Shown here: positions 21,084 to 33,035 of the stretch, piece after piece
Layout of the letters: each line of letters begins with the position of its first letter
Numbering within the stretch: the stretch's first letter is position 1
DNA from: Smittia aterrima
Lineage: Eukaryota; Arthropoda; Insecta; Diptera; Chironomidae
Assembly: GCA_033063855.1 (NCBI GenBank)
Contig: CP093829.1
Coordinates: 19,995,537-20,059,536, forward strand
Length of the DNA stretch: 64,000 nt
Direction of reading: 5' to 3'
The notes under the pieces: model-generated
What the model was told of the DNA's origin: nothing
Database searches by the model: none
The model's input: the letters and a program-made list of their open reading frames with translations, nothing else
Program-made: the position numbers and the translations under genes

Positions 21084-22333
21084 AGAAGATTCGAGACATG
21101 GAATGTGTGGAGCTTCTCGTTTAGATCGATTGTCGAAGATAGTTCGAGTGTGAATTTAGTTTTAATTAAACTTCTCGACGTCATAGGGCGTCCAATTTCT
21201 TCTGAAGGCTTTAGAGGAAACCGCGGAGCTTCAGCAAAGAATGAAGCGGAGAGAGAGAGAAAGGAGAAGAAGTTGCTGCCGTGTTACTGTTAGGCAGTCA
21301 CGAACCACGAGTTTCAAATGGGCGATGATGATATTCAATGGAACTTTAAAGACTCGTAATTGATGTTCTAATATTTTAATTTGATTTCCCGATCGATTTC
21401 GAAATATTTGAGACCAACTGCTGAGCGACAAATTCAACTTTGATTAGTTTTAGTCAGTGACTCGGATTTCTGCTGAACATTCCTTGACTCTCATCAAATT
21501 ATCTAACGAAATTCAAACTTTGTCGCTTTGGTTCCTTGTCAAAGGAGAACGGTCGAAGAAAACCTTAATTGAGCGATAAAATAAATGTCAGAAGTCACTT
21601 TGTCACCGTCTCAGCGATCAGCAGACACAAAAGGCGACAAGAAGTGAATAAAAATGTAGAAGGAGAAAAGTCGAAGATAAATTGAGACGACGAATTTATG
21701 AGATTAATTCACTTCGCTCGGATGGAATCAAAGGACATTTGGAGACCATAAAGAGCGCGTCGTGATTGATATCGAAACATTAATAATCAAACAACATCAA
21801 AGACTTCCTCAAATTGTTTTGTTTTCTTAAAATATTTTCTCACAAACAACTTCAACTTCTCCATTTGTCTCACGATTTGTTTTATTCTCGTGCAAATCCA
21901 CTCGACAGCAATTTGAGGTAAACAAACTTCAATCGAACAGGTGACGTCTCGAAATCTGATAAAAACTTTTAACGATCAGTTTCTGCTTCGATCCACAAAA
22001 CATTTTTCTCGCTTCAAACCTCAAACAACTCGCCCAACAATTGCTGAACTCGCTGAAGTTCACAGCTATCAATTTCAGAGACTTCATTACGAGAACATTT
22101 CTCTCCATACGGCGATCAGAAGCAAACACTTCTCGAGACAACAGTTGCTGACGAAAAATTATTATTTATGAGCAAGAGTTTGGAAGGTGAACGACGAAGA
22201 GAGAATTCGTGGAGTTTGTTATTAAATAATTATTTTCTATCCTCGTGAACTGCTTAAGTATTACGTTCGCTGCCGCTTCCCTTTATTTATCTATAAACTT
22301 TTATCTAAACCGTTTTACTTGTTTTCTTCTCAG
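21084..22333. repeat. 1.2-kb inverted duplicate, partner 42940-44185
   Basis: Near-identical to the reverse complement of 42940-44185. The first 370 bases include copy 2 of the four-copy repeat (also 9466-9707 and 58153-58542). Frames on both strands, such as 21941-22171 and 21929-22141, are preserved simply because the DNA is almost identical. Confidence 0.85.
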
Positions 22334-23664
22334 TTTGTTCCGCCACGTTTCTCTCTTTTGTGCGATTCGAATGTGTGGTTAAATGTTTTTAATGAAAAGG
22401 CAGAGCAGAGACTCTCGTTTACTATTCAAGTGAGAAGGAAACAATTCGTGAATAGCAGAGCATGAAAGGTGCTGATGAATGGTAACTGAGATCTCGAAAA
22501 ACTGTTTTGTGAACTTGTTGTTCAACAATTTAAATATTCAAAGGCTCGAGTAGTCGACTCGACAAACGAAATGTGTTTGCATGCAGTGTTCCGTGGAAAA
22601 TTTGAGTCTGCGAACAATGCGATGCCACCCAGATCGAAGATAAGTTGATGGCATTATGAATGACTCAATTACGTGACGAGCATGAGAAGATTTCAAGCGA
22701 TTTTCCTTCATTTTCCATTCAGCTTTGACCCTCTTCTCAGTCATCACACTGTCGCTTCCATGTTTGTAATTACTTATCTCCGCCCAACTCGCAGCAAACC
22801 AGATAAAGATAGACAATAAATATTCCACGATACATGCTTAGCTATATGTGCAAAGCGAGCGAGTTTAATAAATGCATGAAATATTAAAATTTGACACGCT
22901 AGCTTTGGAATTACACGCGAAAGGTTCCGTAGTCGATTGAGCTATGTGTGTCGACTGTAATTTATATTTAACAGCAGTTTTATTGATTTCTTGACGCGAG
23001 CGCGAGTTTCATCGACGGCTTTGATGAAATGTGGATTAGCGCAAACAAGTTAGACGACTTAGTTAGGAAACTTAAGAAGCTTTGAGCTTCATTAATTCTT
23101 CAAGGCTTCACTTCATCATTAAATTTTCAACTTCTCCCCATTTCCCGTGAATTATCGAGAAAGGCGAGTCCGCTTGCCTCCCCTTGTTTGAATTTTAAGT
23201 CAAAGATAGACAAATGGCTGCCGGTCTGTGGAAAATTCATAGAAAGCAGCAGCGAAACTTAATTGAATGTAATTTCGTGCAGGTAAGCTAGGCGTTTTCA
23301 CAATAAGCAATGAAGCATGAATTATTCATGCGGTAATTGCGGGGAGAAGTTTCTTTTTTCGGAAAAAAAACGGTAACGATTTCGTGTACAGTCGTAATTG
23401 ATGCTATTTGAACCGGTAATTTGAATTTAATTTGGGAGCGAATTTACGTAATTTCTCGAAACGATATTTGGTGACTTTTCCCGGCCGTGAAATTATTGCC
23501 GACGATTCCAATGGCGGAAAATTAGAATTTAACTAATAGAAAGTCGCCCGGAGCTTAAACGTTTTCGTCAGCTAAGAAATTAATTGGAGAGACTCGGACA
23601 TGAAAGTTGATTGAAATATTTTGTGAATCTCGAGAAAATTTCTCTCTTAACTTTGATCAAACTT
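22334..23664. other. Intergenic, no supported gene
   Basis: No recognisable coding sequence or repeat partner within the window. Confidence 0.5.
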
Positions 23665-24208
23665 CAACGTAATTTCCTCAGCATTTCGTCGATTTGAATG
23701 GCGAAGCGTGAAAAGCTCAATTTATTCCGCCATTGTTTCTTGTCGTTTGGTTGGGTGAGAAAATTAGGTGAAAGCTTTTATCGAGTCAATTTGATTTCCC
23801 GATCGTGATAAAGTGGCGTTTGAGTTGGAGAACAACGCTTTACCGCTGCGCTGTGAACGAACGGGTCGAAATTTGCATATAAATTGTGCTTCGACTTTAA
23901 TTACCGTTCACCCAACGCTCGAGTTTCTTCAGCCTTTCGTCATTTCGTGGCGTGGCTCTCTTTCTCCCCGAACCACGAAACGATGAGATTTTCTTTCATT
24001 TTCTTTCGGATCAATCCATCACTTCACATGTTTTACGAGCATTTTTCCTCAGGACTGATTACGATCACGAAGTTATTAAGGAACAATGGACATTTCATTT
24101 ACATAAATTTACAATTCAAACATAATTAAAACATTTTTTCTAACAGTTTCTTCATGCTGCGGCAGTTCACTCTCTGCATGCTCGAGTTGTTGAGCGATTT
24201 ATCTTTTC
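23665..24208. repeat. Inverted duplicate block, partner 52974-53514
   Basis: About 540 bases matching the reverse complement of 52974-53514. The last part also resembles 39003-39092. It contains an 81-codon frame kept in both copies only through sequence identity. Confidence 0.8.
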
Positions 24209-25057
24209 AAAACTTTCAACTTAAACCTGCCAATCTTTTCTAAACTCAAATTACATTCGCCAAGAACTTTTCCCTACAAAGCTTAACCACACCTTCTCCG
24301 ATTGCTTATTTTTTAATGAAATTAGTTTAGTGTGCTCGCTTCGCTTTGACTCGAACGTAATGCATTAGTCATTTGATTTAAACTCCGCCTGTTTATTGGA
24401 TCGAGTTGCACAAGCATCGAGTTTAGTTGTTGAATTATTTAATGAACTTTGAATCGATCGAATGCAATTTCATGTTGCGCAGAACTATCGAGAAAGAGCC
24501 GTGAGCAAAGGTAATCATCAGCGGTCGAGTCAAGTCGACGCTTCTCCATATTTCATATTCACATCAACTTTTCTCTGCTTCTCCTCTGCGTTCGTTTATT
24601 CGTTGATTGCTTCTGTAAAGTTACATAAAAGCTGTGGCCATACGCAAGCCTACATCAGCTCAGTGGGTGCGACCATTCACGAGGCATAAAACACATTCAA
24701 TAAACAGGTAAGAGAGAAGGTTACGGTTCGTTTGTGTGCGATTGTGAGGCAACACAACTGAGCAGACTCGACAGACGAACGACGAAAGAAAGAAAGAGAC
24801 GAACGGAGAGTTTCAGGTTTTCCGCGATTTGTTTGTGTAGCAACAACTCGACTCACCTGTAAATCGTTTAACTTCTCCATTCCAATACACAGAGAGAAGC
24901 TCACGGGTGCTTGATTTTGTTCAATCTTTGAGCTTCTTGTTTCCTTTTCTTTTCAGTCGTTAGCAGCTACCTTAAGCGCATACATCGCGATCTCACCTTC
25001 TCAACTTTTTCCTCGCGCACAACAAAAATAAAGAAAAATATTAATTCAAATGTGTGA
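24209..25057. repeat. Pax 5' flank, inverted copy at 38113-38960
   Basis: This block ends about 310 bases before the predicted first coding exon of the Pax gene and is repeated reverse-complemented at 38113 onward with very few differences. It is likely promoter or 5'-UTR territory of the Pax gene. Splice-donor-like CAG/GTAAGA at 24708 (+) and CAG/GTGAGT near 24857 (-) could mark non-coding exons. Transcript data would be needed to assign them. Confidence 0.75.
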
Positions 25058-25199
25058 AGTTTATTGTTGACCAATTACACGATTTTTTTCTTTTTCTTAA
25101 TCTTGAATCAAACCCGGTTTGGTCTTAGAAACGATTCATCAAACGCAGTTCGGTTTAATAATTCATCGAGATCAGATGTGCGAGTCGCGAATGTGATTT

Positions 25200-25305
25200 A
25201 TTGTGATTTGAAGAATATTAATAGAAATTAAAAAAAAAATTAAAATGAATTAAAAATTAAAAAAAAAACAAAAAGAAAATTAAGAGAAGAAAAAATATTT
25301 TCTCT
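25200..25305. repeat. A-rich low-complexity tract
   Basis: Almost only A and T with repeated TTAAAA-type units, directly before the predicted first coding exon of the Pax gene. It is absent from the duplicated block at 38 kb. Confidence 0.7.
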
Positions 25306-25365
25306 GATGAAAAGTGCTGACGAGAGAATTAAATTATTTATGTTGGTGCCGACACTGTCTATATT

Positions 25366-28300
25366 ATGTTGATTGGATCTGCTATTGGAAGTGAGTTCTT
25401 GACTTTACCATCATCTCGTTGGACGATGGACCCACCCCGTTCGAACCCTGCTGGGATTACTCCATTGCCATTGTCGCCAACGGGTTAGTGTTTTCCCTCT
25501 GCTTCTGTCACAGCCGGCACAGTCCAAGTTGTTGAATTAATTCTCCGACGGTGTGAACTTGGAGTTAACGACTTCACACGTCGATCTGTTAAGCGTCAAC
25601 AACGTTTTAAATTCCCTTAAACGACAGCATTTGTTCCAAGACGAGTCGAATGTTAATAACTCGCAATGACAGATACCGATGTATCGATGTCGAACAATTC
25701 TCGAAAATTAATTTCCAATTTCTCGAGAAGAATTAAAATTCTCGACTCCGTGGCTTCGTCAGATGAAACTGCGTGTGACGTCTGAGTCGATCGTAATTGA
25801 AAATGCCAAAATAAATTATTTATGATGTGTTGCTTCTCTCGTACGTTGTGCTGCTCTCGCCAAAGAATGTGCCAACGCTTTGTGACATATTTCCTCACGA
25901 CGTTCTCATTATGCCTACTCGATTCTCTCTTCACACGATGTTTCATTATTGTCCGAATGGAATTCTAAATTCTCGATGATCTGATCGACATGAAATTAAA
26001 ATCCTCTCAAGACTTTCTTGGTTACTTAAGAAGTGTGAAAATGGTTTCTCACTTTACTTATCAATGAGACTAAGAAAACCTCAATTTGCTACTGAATTGT
26101 TTTTCCGACTTCAGTATCAATTTTCTTTCTTTCCTTTGTTTTACAAGTTCTTTCAATTGTTTACAATTCTCAAAAATTCCTGGAAAAGCTTGAGCTTCAC
26201 ATTCTTTAATCGGCTTAAATTCATTGACACGTTGCACAAGTTCATTGAAGGTGCAAAAGTATTTGAAACTAATTGAATTTGCATTCATTAGATTCCACTT
26301 GAATGGTTTGGAATCACTGCTTCGTGTGAAAACAAACGTTCAACTTGACATAATTCGATTGTCGCGCGTTTTGTTCTTTGCTTCGCGATCCATCCTCGCG
26401 AGAGACTTAAAATTGTCATGCAAAACTCTTACGTGCTCGTAATCTTTTTGGTTTCCTTCGCCAAAGTGCACAGAGTTTTTAATTGTGTAAATGGTGTAAT
26501 CGTTGGACGACTTGCAAGGCTTCTCGAAGTTGATTCAAAGAGTTTTAAAAGGGAAAGAAATTAATGTGAATCGAACAATCAATAGCGATTTGCACTCCTC
26601 GTTGCACCTCCCGTCACTTGAAGTGGCTCAGAAGAACATGCTTTTCACACCTGGAAGAGAATTAAAACATCGTCGTCGTCGTCATTCGATATTTTCGCCT
26701 CGCAATATTCTCGTGGTCGCACTCAAAAATCCGGTTTCGAGTCTATCGCGCTCGAAAAGATTTTTAATGCTTTTAAAGGCCAATTAAGAGATTAAAACTG
26801 CAGAGTTGTCCTAATTTATGAACTGTTCTTGCTCATTCCGTCGATTCTTAACTCTTTTAAAATCGTTTCGTCAACACGTTCAGCCTCGACTTGAAGACAC
26901 ACTAAGCAATGTTTCTCTTCTCTCCAGTGGGAATGACACCGAATTTAAATGTTAACGTACCTGGTTCATCACCAACAAACCCGTCTGCGTCATCAATGTT
27001 CGCTAATGCTCCAAATGCGAATACTTTAGGTGCTCTCGTGTCACAACATAGACTGCTAGAGTTATCAAGATTTGGATTGAGAGGCTATGATCTCGCACAA
27101 CACATGCTAACACAGCAAGGAGCTGTATCGAAGCTTCTAGGTGAGTTGGAAATTAATTTTATTTGATCTCGCGCACATCTCAATTAAGCACTAAATCAAC
27201 AACCTCTTGCGATCATTAATCGTTCACTTGAAAGGGCGAAGAAATTGTTGCGAGCTCGACTTGTAATCGGCTTATGCAGTTTCAAATAAATCACTTTAAA
27301 TCCACTCTCGAATTTGTTGCGCTCAGCGATATCAAAGCATCATCGCATAAATCAAGTTTATTACATTTTTATTCTGTAATGAAAAGTTATCGTTGCACTT
27401 TCGGAGAAAGGTTACTTTCAGCGAAAAGGTACAAGGTCGTTTGCTGCCCTTTCTTAAATTTCAAACCTAAAAAAGTTTGTCACTCTAATCGCTCATAAAA
27501 TCAAATCAAGCGGAATGATTGATGCAAACAAACTGCACATTTGCTAATTTCGTTTTCTGTTCTCTCTCGTTCGTAAGATTTTTTTTTTCGCCGGTCGAGA
27601 GACGAAACAATGCAACTGCAGACAGCGAACAGCAGATCCAAACATTCTGATACGGTTGTTGATGAATTCTTTCCGGTTTTTGTGCATTTCCATATTCATC
27701 TTCTCATTCATTGAGCGCTTTTCTCCCTCTTGGCGTTTTTCACGTCGTGTACCGGTAATATTTTAAGACATAATTGCCACGTGAATCTTGATAGCTGTTG
27801 CGCAATAAATGTTGACTCCGACTGCCCGAACATTTGATCGCTGTATAAATAAATTATCGACGACGAAGCTTCCCCGTTCGTAAAAGGAAAGTCATGATCT
27901 AAGTCAAGCTAACGTGACATTTCTCTTCTTTTTGCAGGAACCTTGAGACCACCTGGACTAATTGGAGGATCGAAGCCGAAAGTCGCAACACCAGCTGTTG
28001 TATCGAAGATTGAGCAGTACAAACGAGAGAACCCAACAATATTTGCATGGGAAATTCGCGAGCGATTGATATCTGAAGGTAAATGTCACATTAGCAAGAT
28101 TAATACTCGCAGCGTTTAAACATCCGGATGGAAGCAATTTATTTACTCAATGAGTCTTCAACGAAACCTTCTCGTTCTTCGATGGATGCTTATCAGCAGT
28201 AAAATGTCAAGAAAATTATCGAAAACGAAATCTCTTTTTTTTTTGTGAATGAGATGAGTCGAGACGAGACGCGATTGATGGAAAGGTTCTCGTCATGAAT

Positions 28301-30514
28301 TTTTAAAACCAACTTCGATTCATTTGTATGCGAAATGTAATTGATTAGCTTATCGACAAGGCATCAGTCTCGGGAGATTTTTATTCTCAAACGATGGATA
28401 TTGTTGTGATAGATATTTAATTTAAATAATCTCATCGTTGAAAAAAGATTTTCTGACCGACCCCGCAAAGGCAACAAAAGAAATCTCAAAACTTCTGTAA
28501 ATGATTCGATTGTGGAAGCGTGAAATTAAATTAATTTATTGAGCAACAAGATCTCGTTGTGAAATTTCATTCGACAAGCTTTCAATTATCGATTTCTTTA
28601 CTCGACTTGAATTGGTGAGAAAATGTTGCGTCGGACAATGCGAACAAGAGGAGAATAAGATGAAGAGTCGAATGGAAACTGATGCCCATCAATTATCGAT
28701 CAAGTCATGAAACGATGAGAGATCTGTGTGGGCAGAGCTCGTAATAACAATAAAGGAATCAATAGATTTACTGCTCGCTCTACTAATAGCGCAGCGCCGT
28801 TGCTGCTTTCAATTTGTTTCGTTCGCCGTCGCCTTTTCGATCAAACGAGAAAGAAGAAGATTTTTTAATTTCTTAAAGAATTTGTTTCGTGCGAAGATCA
28901 ACACGCCACCGAAATTTTTTATTTAATTAAAAGCGCGAAAGGTTCCGGTGACTCATGCTGGTAAAATTACACTCAATGATGCTCAATGGGATTGCGAGAA
29001 CGCCAAGAACTATTAATCGTTGAATTTGGAGCACAGCAGCTTTCAAAATCGAATTAAATTAATTTCTTTTTCTTTTATTTTGACTCACAGGTGTTTGCAC
29101 TAACGCAACGGCACCTTCGGTATCTTCAATAAATCGAATCCTAAGAAATAGAGCAGCGGAACGAGCTGCTGCGGAGTTCGCCCGAGCTGCTGGCTATGGA
29201 CTTTATCCACCTCACGCTTATCCAGGCTTTCCTTGGCCTGCACCAACTCACATGTGGCCGAGTGGGCATGGAATGCCAAACATCACTTCTCCTGGATCTG
29301 CGTCAACTCCTAGAACTCTTGGATCACCGAATTCAGGTTCACACGAGACGCTGGGATCACCAGATGGTAGTCGTTTAATAGGTAGCATGAAGAACATTGA
29401 ACTGACACAAAGGAAAATGGAACTAAACCATGTTTCTTGGACAGATATCGAAGGTGAAGACTCGTCAAGTCTCGATGGTGATCAACCGAAGTTCCGTCGT
29501 AATCGAACAACCTTTAGTCCCGAGCAACTTGAGGAGCTCGAGAAAGAATTCGATAAATCGCATTATCCATGTGTTAGCACCAGAGAGAGGCTGGCTTCCC
29601 GCACTCAACTTAGTGAAGCGCGAGTTCAGGTAAAGACCAAACACTTGACCATCCTAAATTCCTTATGAAGACATTTTTCGTGTACAAATTACGTCCGGGA
29701 AGATTTTTTTAAGTGGAAAGGTTGAAGGGAAAATACAAAAATAACTGAAGATTAACTTGACTGGGAAAACTCCGAGGGGATTTCGTGATAGTCGCTCCTG
29801 TCTTTTAAAGATTCCTTTAAATCCCCTCAGAAGTTTCAAGTCACTCGATAAAGAAATAAGGAATTTTCGACTTAGTTTGTAAGTCTTGTTATGACTAACA
29901 AAAGATTCTTATAAATTGATATTTAGGTATGGTTTTCTAACAGGAGGGCCAAATGGCGTCGTCATCAGCGAATGAATTTACTGAAGCGAGGCTCTTCGCC
30001 CGCTCAACGACACACCAGCAACAGCTCCACCTCAAATCAAACCGCTTTCATCCCTGGCTCCCCCCAAAATGTACCAACGCAAAACCAAATATCGCCACAG
30101 CATCATCATCCGACGCAGCAAACTCAAAATCACCAGCAAACGAACAGCAACAACAACAGCAACTCAACACCACCGACCGCATCATCAGCCACAGCATCAA
30201 TTCCATTATTAATGGGAGGTGAGCACTCGGCGTTCAGAGCATTGAACCCGTCGACTGCTGCTCTCCTTGCGGCTTCCGCCCAACTCGGTTTAGCGAGATC
30301 TTATGCAGCATCACTCGCACACAATAATAATGTTGCTTCATCGACGTCTACCAACCAATCACCACCAATGAGCCCACATCCTAGCGAGTCTGATGAAGAA
30401 ATCAATGTGCACGACGACGAGTCCGAGGCTGACGTCGCCAACCACTCATCAAATAATAATTCTCACGTAGCGTATAAGAAGCCACTCGAGTTGACGAAGA
30501 ATGATCGCAATTGA
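25366..30514 (+). CDS. eyg: Eyegone / twin-of-eyegone type Pax protein (partial paired domain + homeodomain)
   Basis: Five exons in consistent phase: 25366-25483, 26928-27140, 27938-28078, 29091-29629 and 29927-30514, giving 532 residues. Residues about 80-111 are a remnant of the first (PAI) half of the paired domain (HRLLELSRFGLRGYDL). Residues 112 to about 185 are a full RED half, beginning TLRPPGLIGGSKPK. A paired-class homeodomain spans about 292-351, with WFSNRRAKWRR crossing the exon 4/5 junction. The tail is rich in Ser, Asn, Gln and Thr. A shortened PAI plus intact RED is the hallmark of the Eyegone/Pax6(5a)-like group, transcription factors of eye and imaginal-disc growth in Drosophila. 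Exon 1 is my prediction: ATG 25366 (or 25426 in frame) with donor CGG/GTTAGT. Only one such gene is seen here, so eyg versus toe cannot be decided. Confidence 0.9.
26178..26800. repeat. Pax intron-1 block, inverted copy at 37305-37905
   Basis: About 620 bases of the first intron recur reverse-complemented at 37305-37905. The 94-codon frame inside (26503-26787, non-ATG start) is kept in the copy, but its location inside the intron and the near-identity of the DNA make it unlikely to be a gene. Confidence 0.8.
28578..28910. repeat. Pax intron-3 block, inverted copy at 5289-5620
   Basis: Lies between exons 3 and 4 of the Pax gene. The left-hand partner is followed within 140 bases by the copy of 32165 onward, so the intervening Pax exons are absent there. 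Confidence 0.8.
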
Positions 30515-31010
30515 AACATGAAACTGAACTTGCTGCTTGCACAAATTATTATGAAACAAACCACATGAACAATAATTAAAACTTGAAAGTTTTCATCGTC
30601 TCATTGGACTGTTGTCGAAGCTGTGTGTGGAGGCCGAGCATTGCAATTATCAATTGGAGAGAAAGCAAAGCTAATTGAGTGACGACAGCGACGAACATGC
30701 CCGGAACACACATTTCATGAGCGACGTCTTTCTGCTACTGTTCAACGCAAATTGTATGTCGTGAAGCCTGACAAACGACGAGTTTTAAATTTCTCTGCAA
30801 TTCCATGAACTTAAATATTCTCTCAAACATTCTGTGAATTTCTCGAAGTAAATTTAGCAATTTTAAATCTTCTTGAACAATTTAAATTAAAGTTTTCGTT
30901 TAGATTTGCCGTTGACAAAGATTGATTTATTGTAAATATTGGCTTAGTTTATTTAATGAACAAACAAGTGAACTATTAGATAAATAAAGTTAAACTTAAT
31001 TAGAGAAAGT
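30515..31010 (+). other. Predicted 3' UTR of the Pax gene
   Basis: Begins after the TGA at 30512-30514. An AATAAA lies at about 30983 and is the likely polyadenylation signal. Confidence 0.55.
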
Positions 31011-31329
31011 TACTCAAAAGACTTTTTGCCGATTATTTTCCTTAGAACTCAGAATCGATTTCATTTCTCGTTAATTTTTCTGATCTAACACAAAGAAAAG
31101 AAGAAGAAGCGTGAAATCATTTCTCCGAGGTTCGTTGTCTGATGTGGCGTTAAACTTCTTCGATTTAAATTGCTCATCATCGTCATTATCCTTGAAATCT
31201 TTTCATCTCCTCATCGAGTTTTATTCTTAATCATGTTTTGGCTTTTGTAGCTTCTCTTTCAGTGAATTTAATTTGAAGAGTTTGGAAAGTTCATTGGTTA
31301 GTTATTAGATTTTTTTGGGGGAAACTTCT

Positions 31330-31690
31330 CTCTCATTGTTAGCGCTTTTGTCTGGAAATTACTAACCGTTGTTCGGCTGTTCAATCAATCGATCACAAAA
31401 ACGTTGTGAGTTGCTGCGTCACGATGGACGATATCATAGCTTTAATAATTCTGCGATCTCATGCACGAAACACGTTCAATCCAAACAATATTTCTCTTTA
31501 GCTTCTAATATCTCATTAATTGTGGCATTTCTAAAGCGATGATCATGATCAGTTTTCATCTCTCTCTCTCCCTCACTTTTGGTGTGAAGTTTAATATTTT
31601 TTGTCTTCACCTTTCAGTTTAATAATTAATCACGACCTTTGAGTCATCGGAAAGTTGTGATCGCCTATCTCTTGCTAATTCAAAAAGGAG
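31330..31690. repeat. Pax 3'-flank repeat, copies at 18419-18727 and 19859-20290
   Basis: Same orientation as 18419-18727 and inverted relative to 19859-20290. The central stretch is almost invariant in all three copies, apart from the CT tract. Confidence 0.8.
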
Positions 31691-32164
31691 AAATTTACAT
31701 TGAAACGAAGATTTCCTAATTTTTGATTTAACTTTTTGAACTGGAAAGTCTTTTGTTCAAATTAGCAGGTTCGACGACGTTTTGTGGTCGGGCTAAGTGG
31801 CAGTTTTAATCAATTTATGAACATTGTAGCTGAGAAGTGAAGAATGAAATGAAAATGCAAATTTCTAAGAGGAAACTGTCGACATCATCAGAGCGTGAAA
31901 TCATAGGCTTCAATGTCTTTTGTTTGTTGAAAGCGAGCACGTGAAAACCGCAATGAAACATCCGCAAATGAGCTCGAGTACTGATGAGAACATTTTCATT
32001 ATCAAATGTTTCGTTACGGCGATCGTTTGACGACAATAATTTTAAACGATGATCAAACAGGTGGAAACAAAACAGAAAAAGTAAAAACTGCTGAGCATTT
32101 GTGAATTTTAATTTAATTATTTTGTTTCATTTGTGACTCGCGACAATCTTGATCTAGTCGAAGT
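31691..32164. other. Intergenic, no supported gene
   Basis: No recognisable features. The minus-strand frame at 31815-32036 has no domain or neighbour support. Confidence 0.45.
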
Positions 32165-33035
32165 TTGCCAATTATTCGCCTATTAATTGGCTCCACCTGC
32201 CGCTTATCAATTAGCGATCAGATATTTCGTGTCTCGTGACCAGAAGCGTTTGTAACCTGCTGACTTTTTAAACGATCGACTTCGAACATTCAAGTTTGAA
32301 AAATCCTTTCTCGACAGTTTCGTGACGAGACTCGAAAGCGATTGCGTCGGGAGCGGATTGTAAGGTAGCAGAAATCAATCAGCTTTGTTGACTTCACTTC
32401 AAGCACGTTTCACTTACGATCAGAGCGAATAAAGGACAATTATCTTAATGATCATGCAATTATTTGTGCAATGATTAAAGAAATACAACTCGCAAGACAC
32501 TTTCTAAAATGAAACGATTTGTAATCGTCGACCATTCATTTGATGCAAATGAGAGTTTATTTTGCTGTCGGCGTTACTTCATCAACTGCTGATTAGAGCT
32601 CAACATCGAGAAACTTCCTTAAGTGAAACTTTTATTCTTTTAACATTTTTATGTTCTCGAATCGATGTCACTTAACAAAGACGTTTTATAAGGTGAATTG
32701 GTGATCATCATCAAACCATTCCGAAAGCAATCGAAGTGCTTCACTGAAACGGTATCAATTTCTCAAAAGCTCCGCACGAAAACGAAATAAAGAATCGAAG
32801 ATGTTTCGAAGACTCAATAAAAGAATAAAACCTCTTCGCTCTGCTTAAATTGTTTGTTTATTCAGAAATCAGGTTTTGTCGCTTGTTGTTCTCTCTCGAC
32901 GATGAGAACGGCACTAAAATTGGTTTATTGCTAAGGTGTCAAGCGCTTTGTCCGCTATACGCGCATCGTCCTCCTCCAATTGATTAATGGATCATCAGAA
33001 TTGAGACATTAACTTGTTTATTTAGAGAGTCGATG
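32165..33035. repeat. Inverted duplicate block, partner 4330-5150
   Basis: See the entry at 4330-5150. This copy is about 1.6 kb beyond the Pax stop codon. One region near 32560-32880 is less alike between the two copies. Confidence 0.8.

Noticed and set aside
24462..24689. 75-codon frame identical in the copy at 38482-38709
   Set aside because: The whole DNA block is virtually identical, so an unchanged frame says nothing about coding; overlapping frames on the other strand are equally unchanged.
26503..26787. 94-codon open frame within Pax intron 1, conserved at 37297-37572
   Set aside because: It starts with TTG rather than ATG, is basic and low in complexity, sits inside an intron, and its conservation follows from the duplicated DNA.
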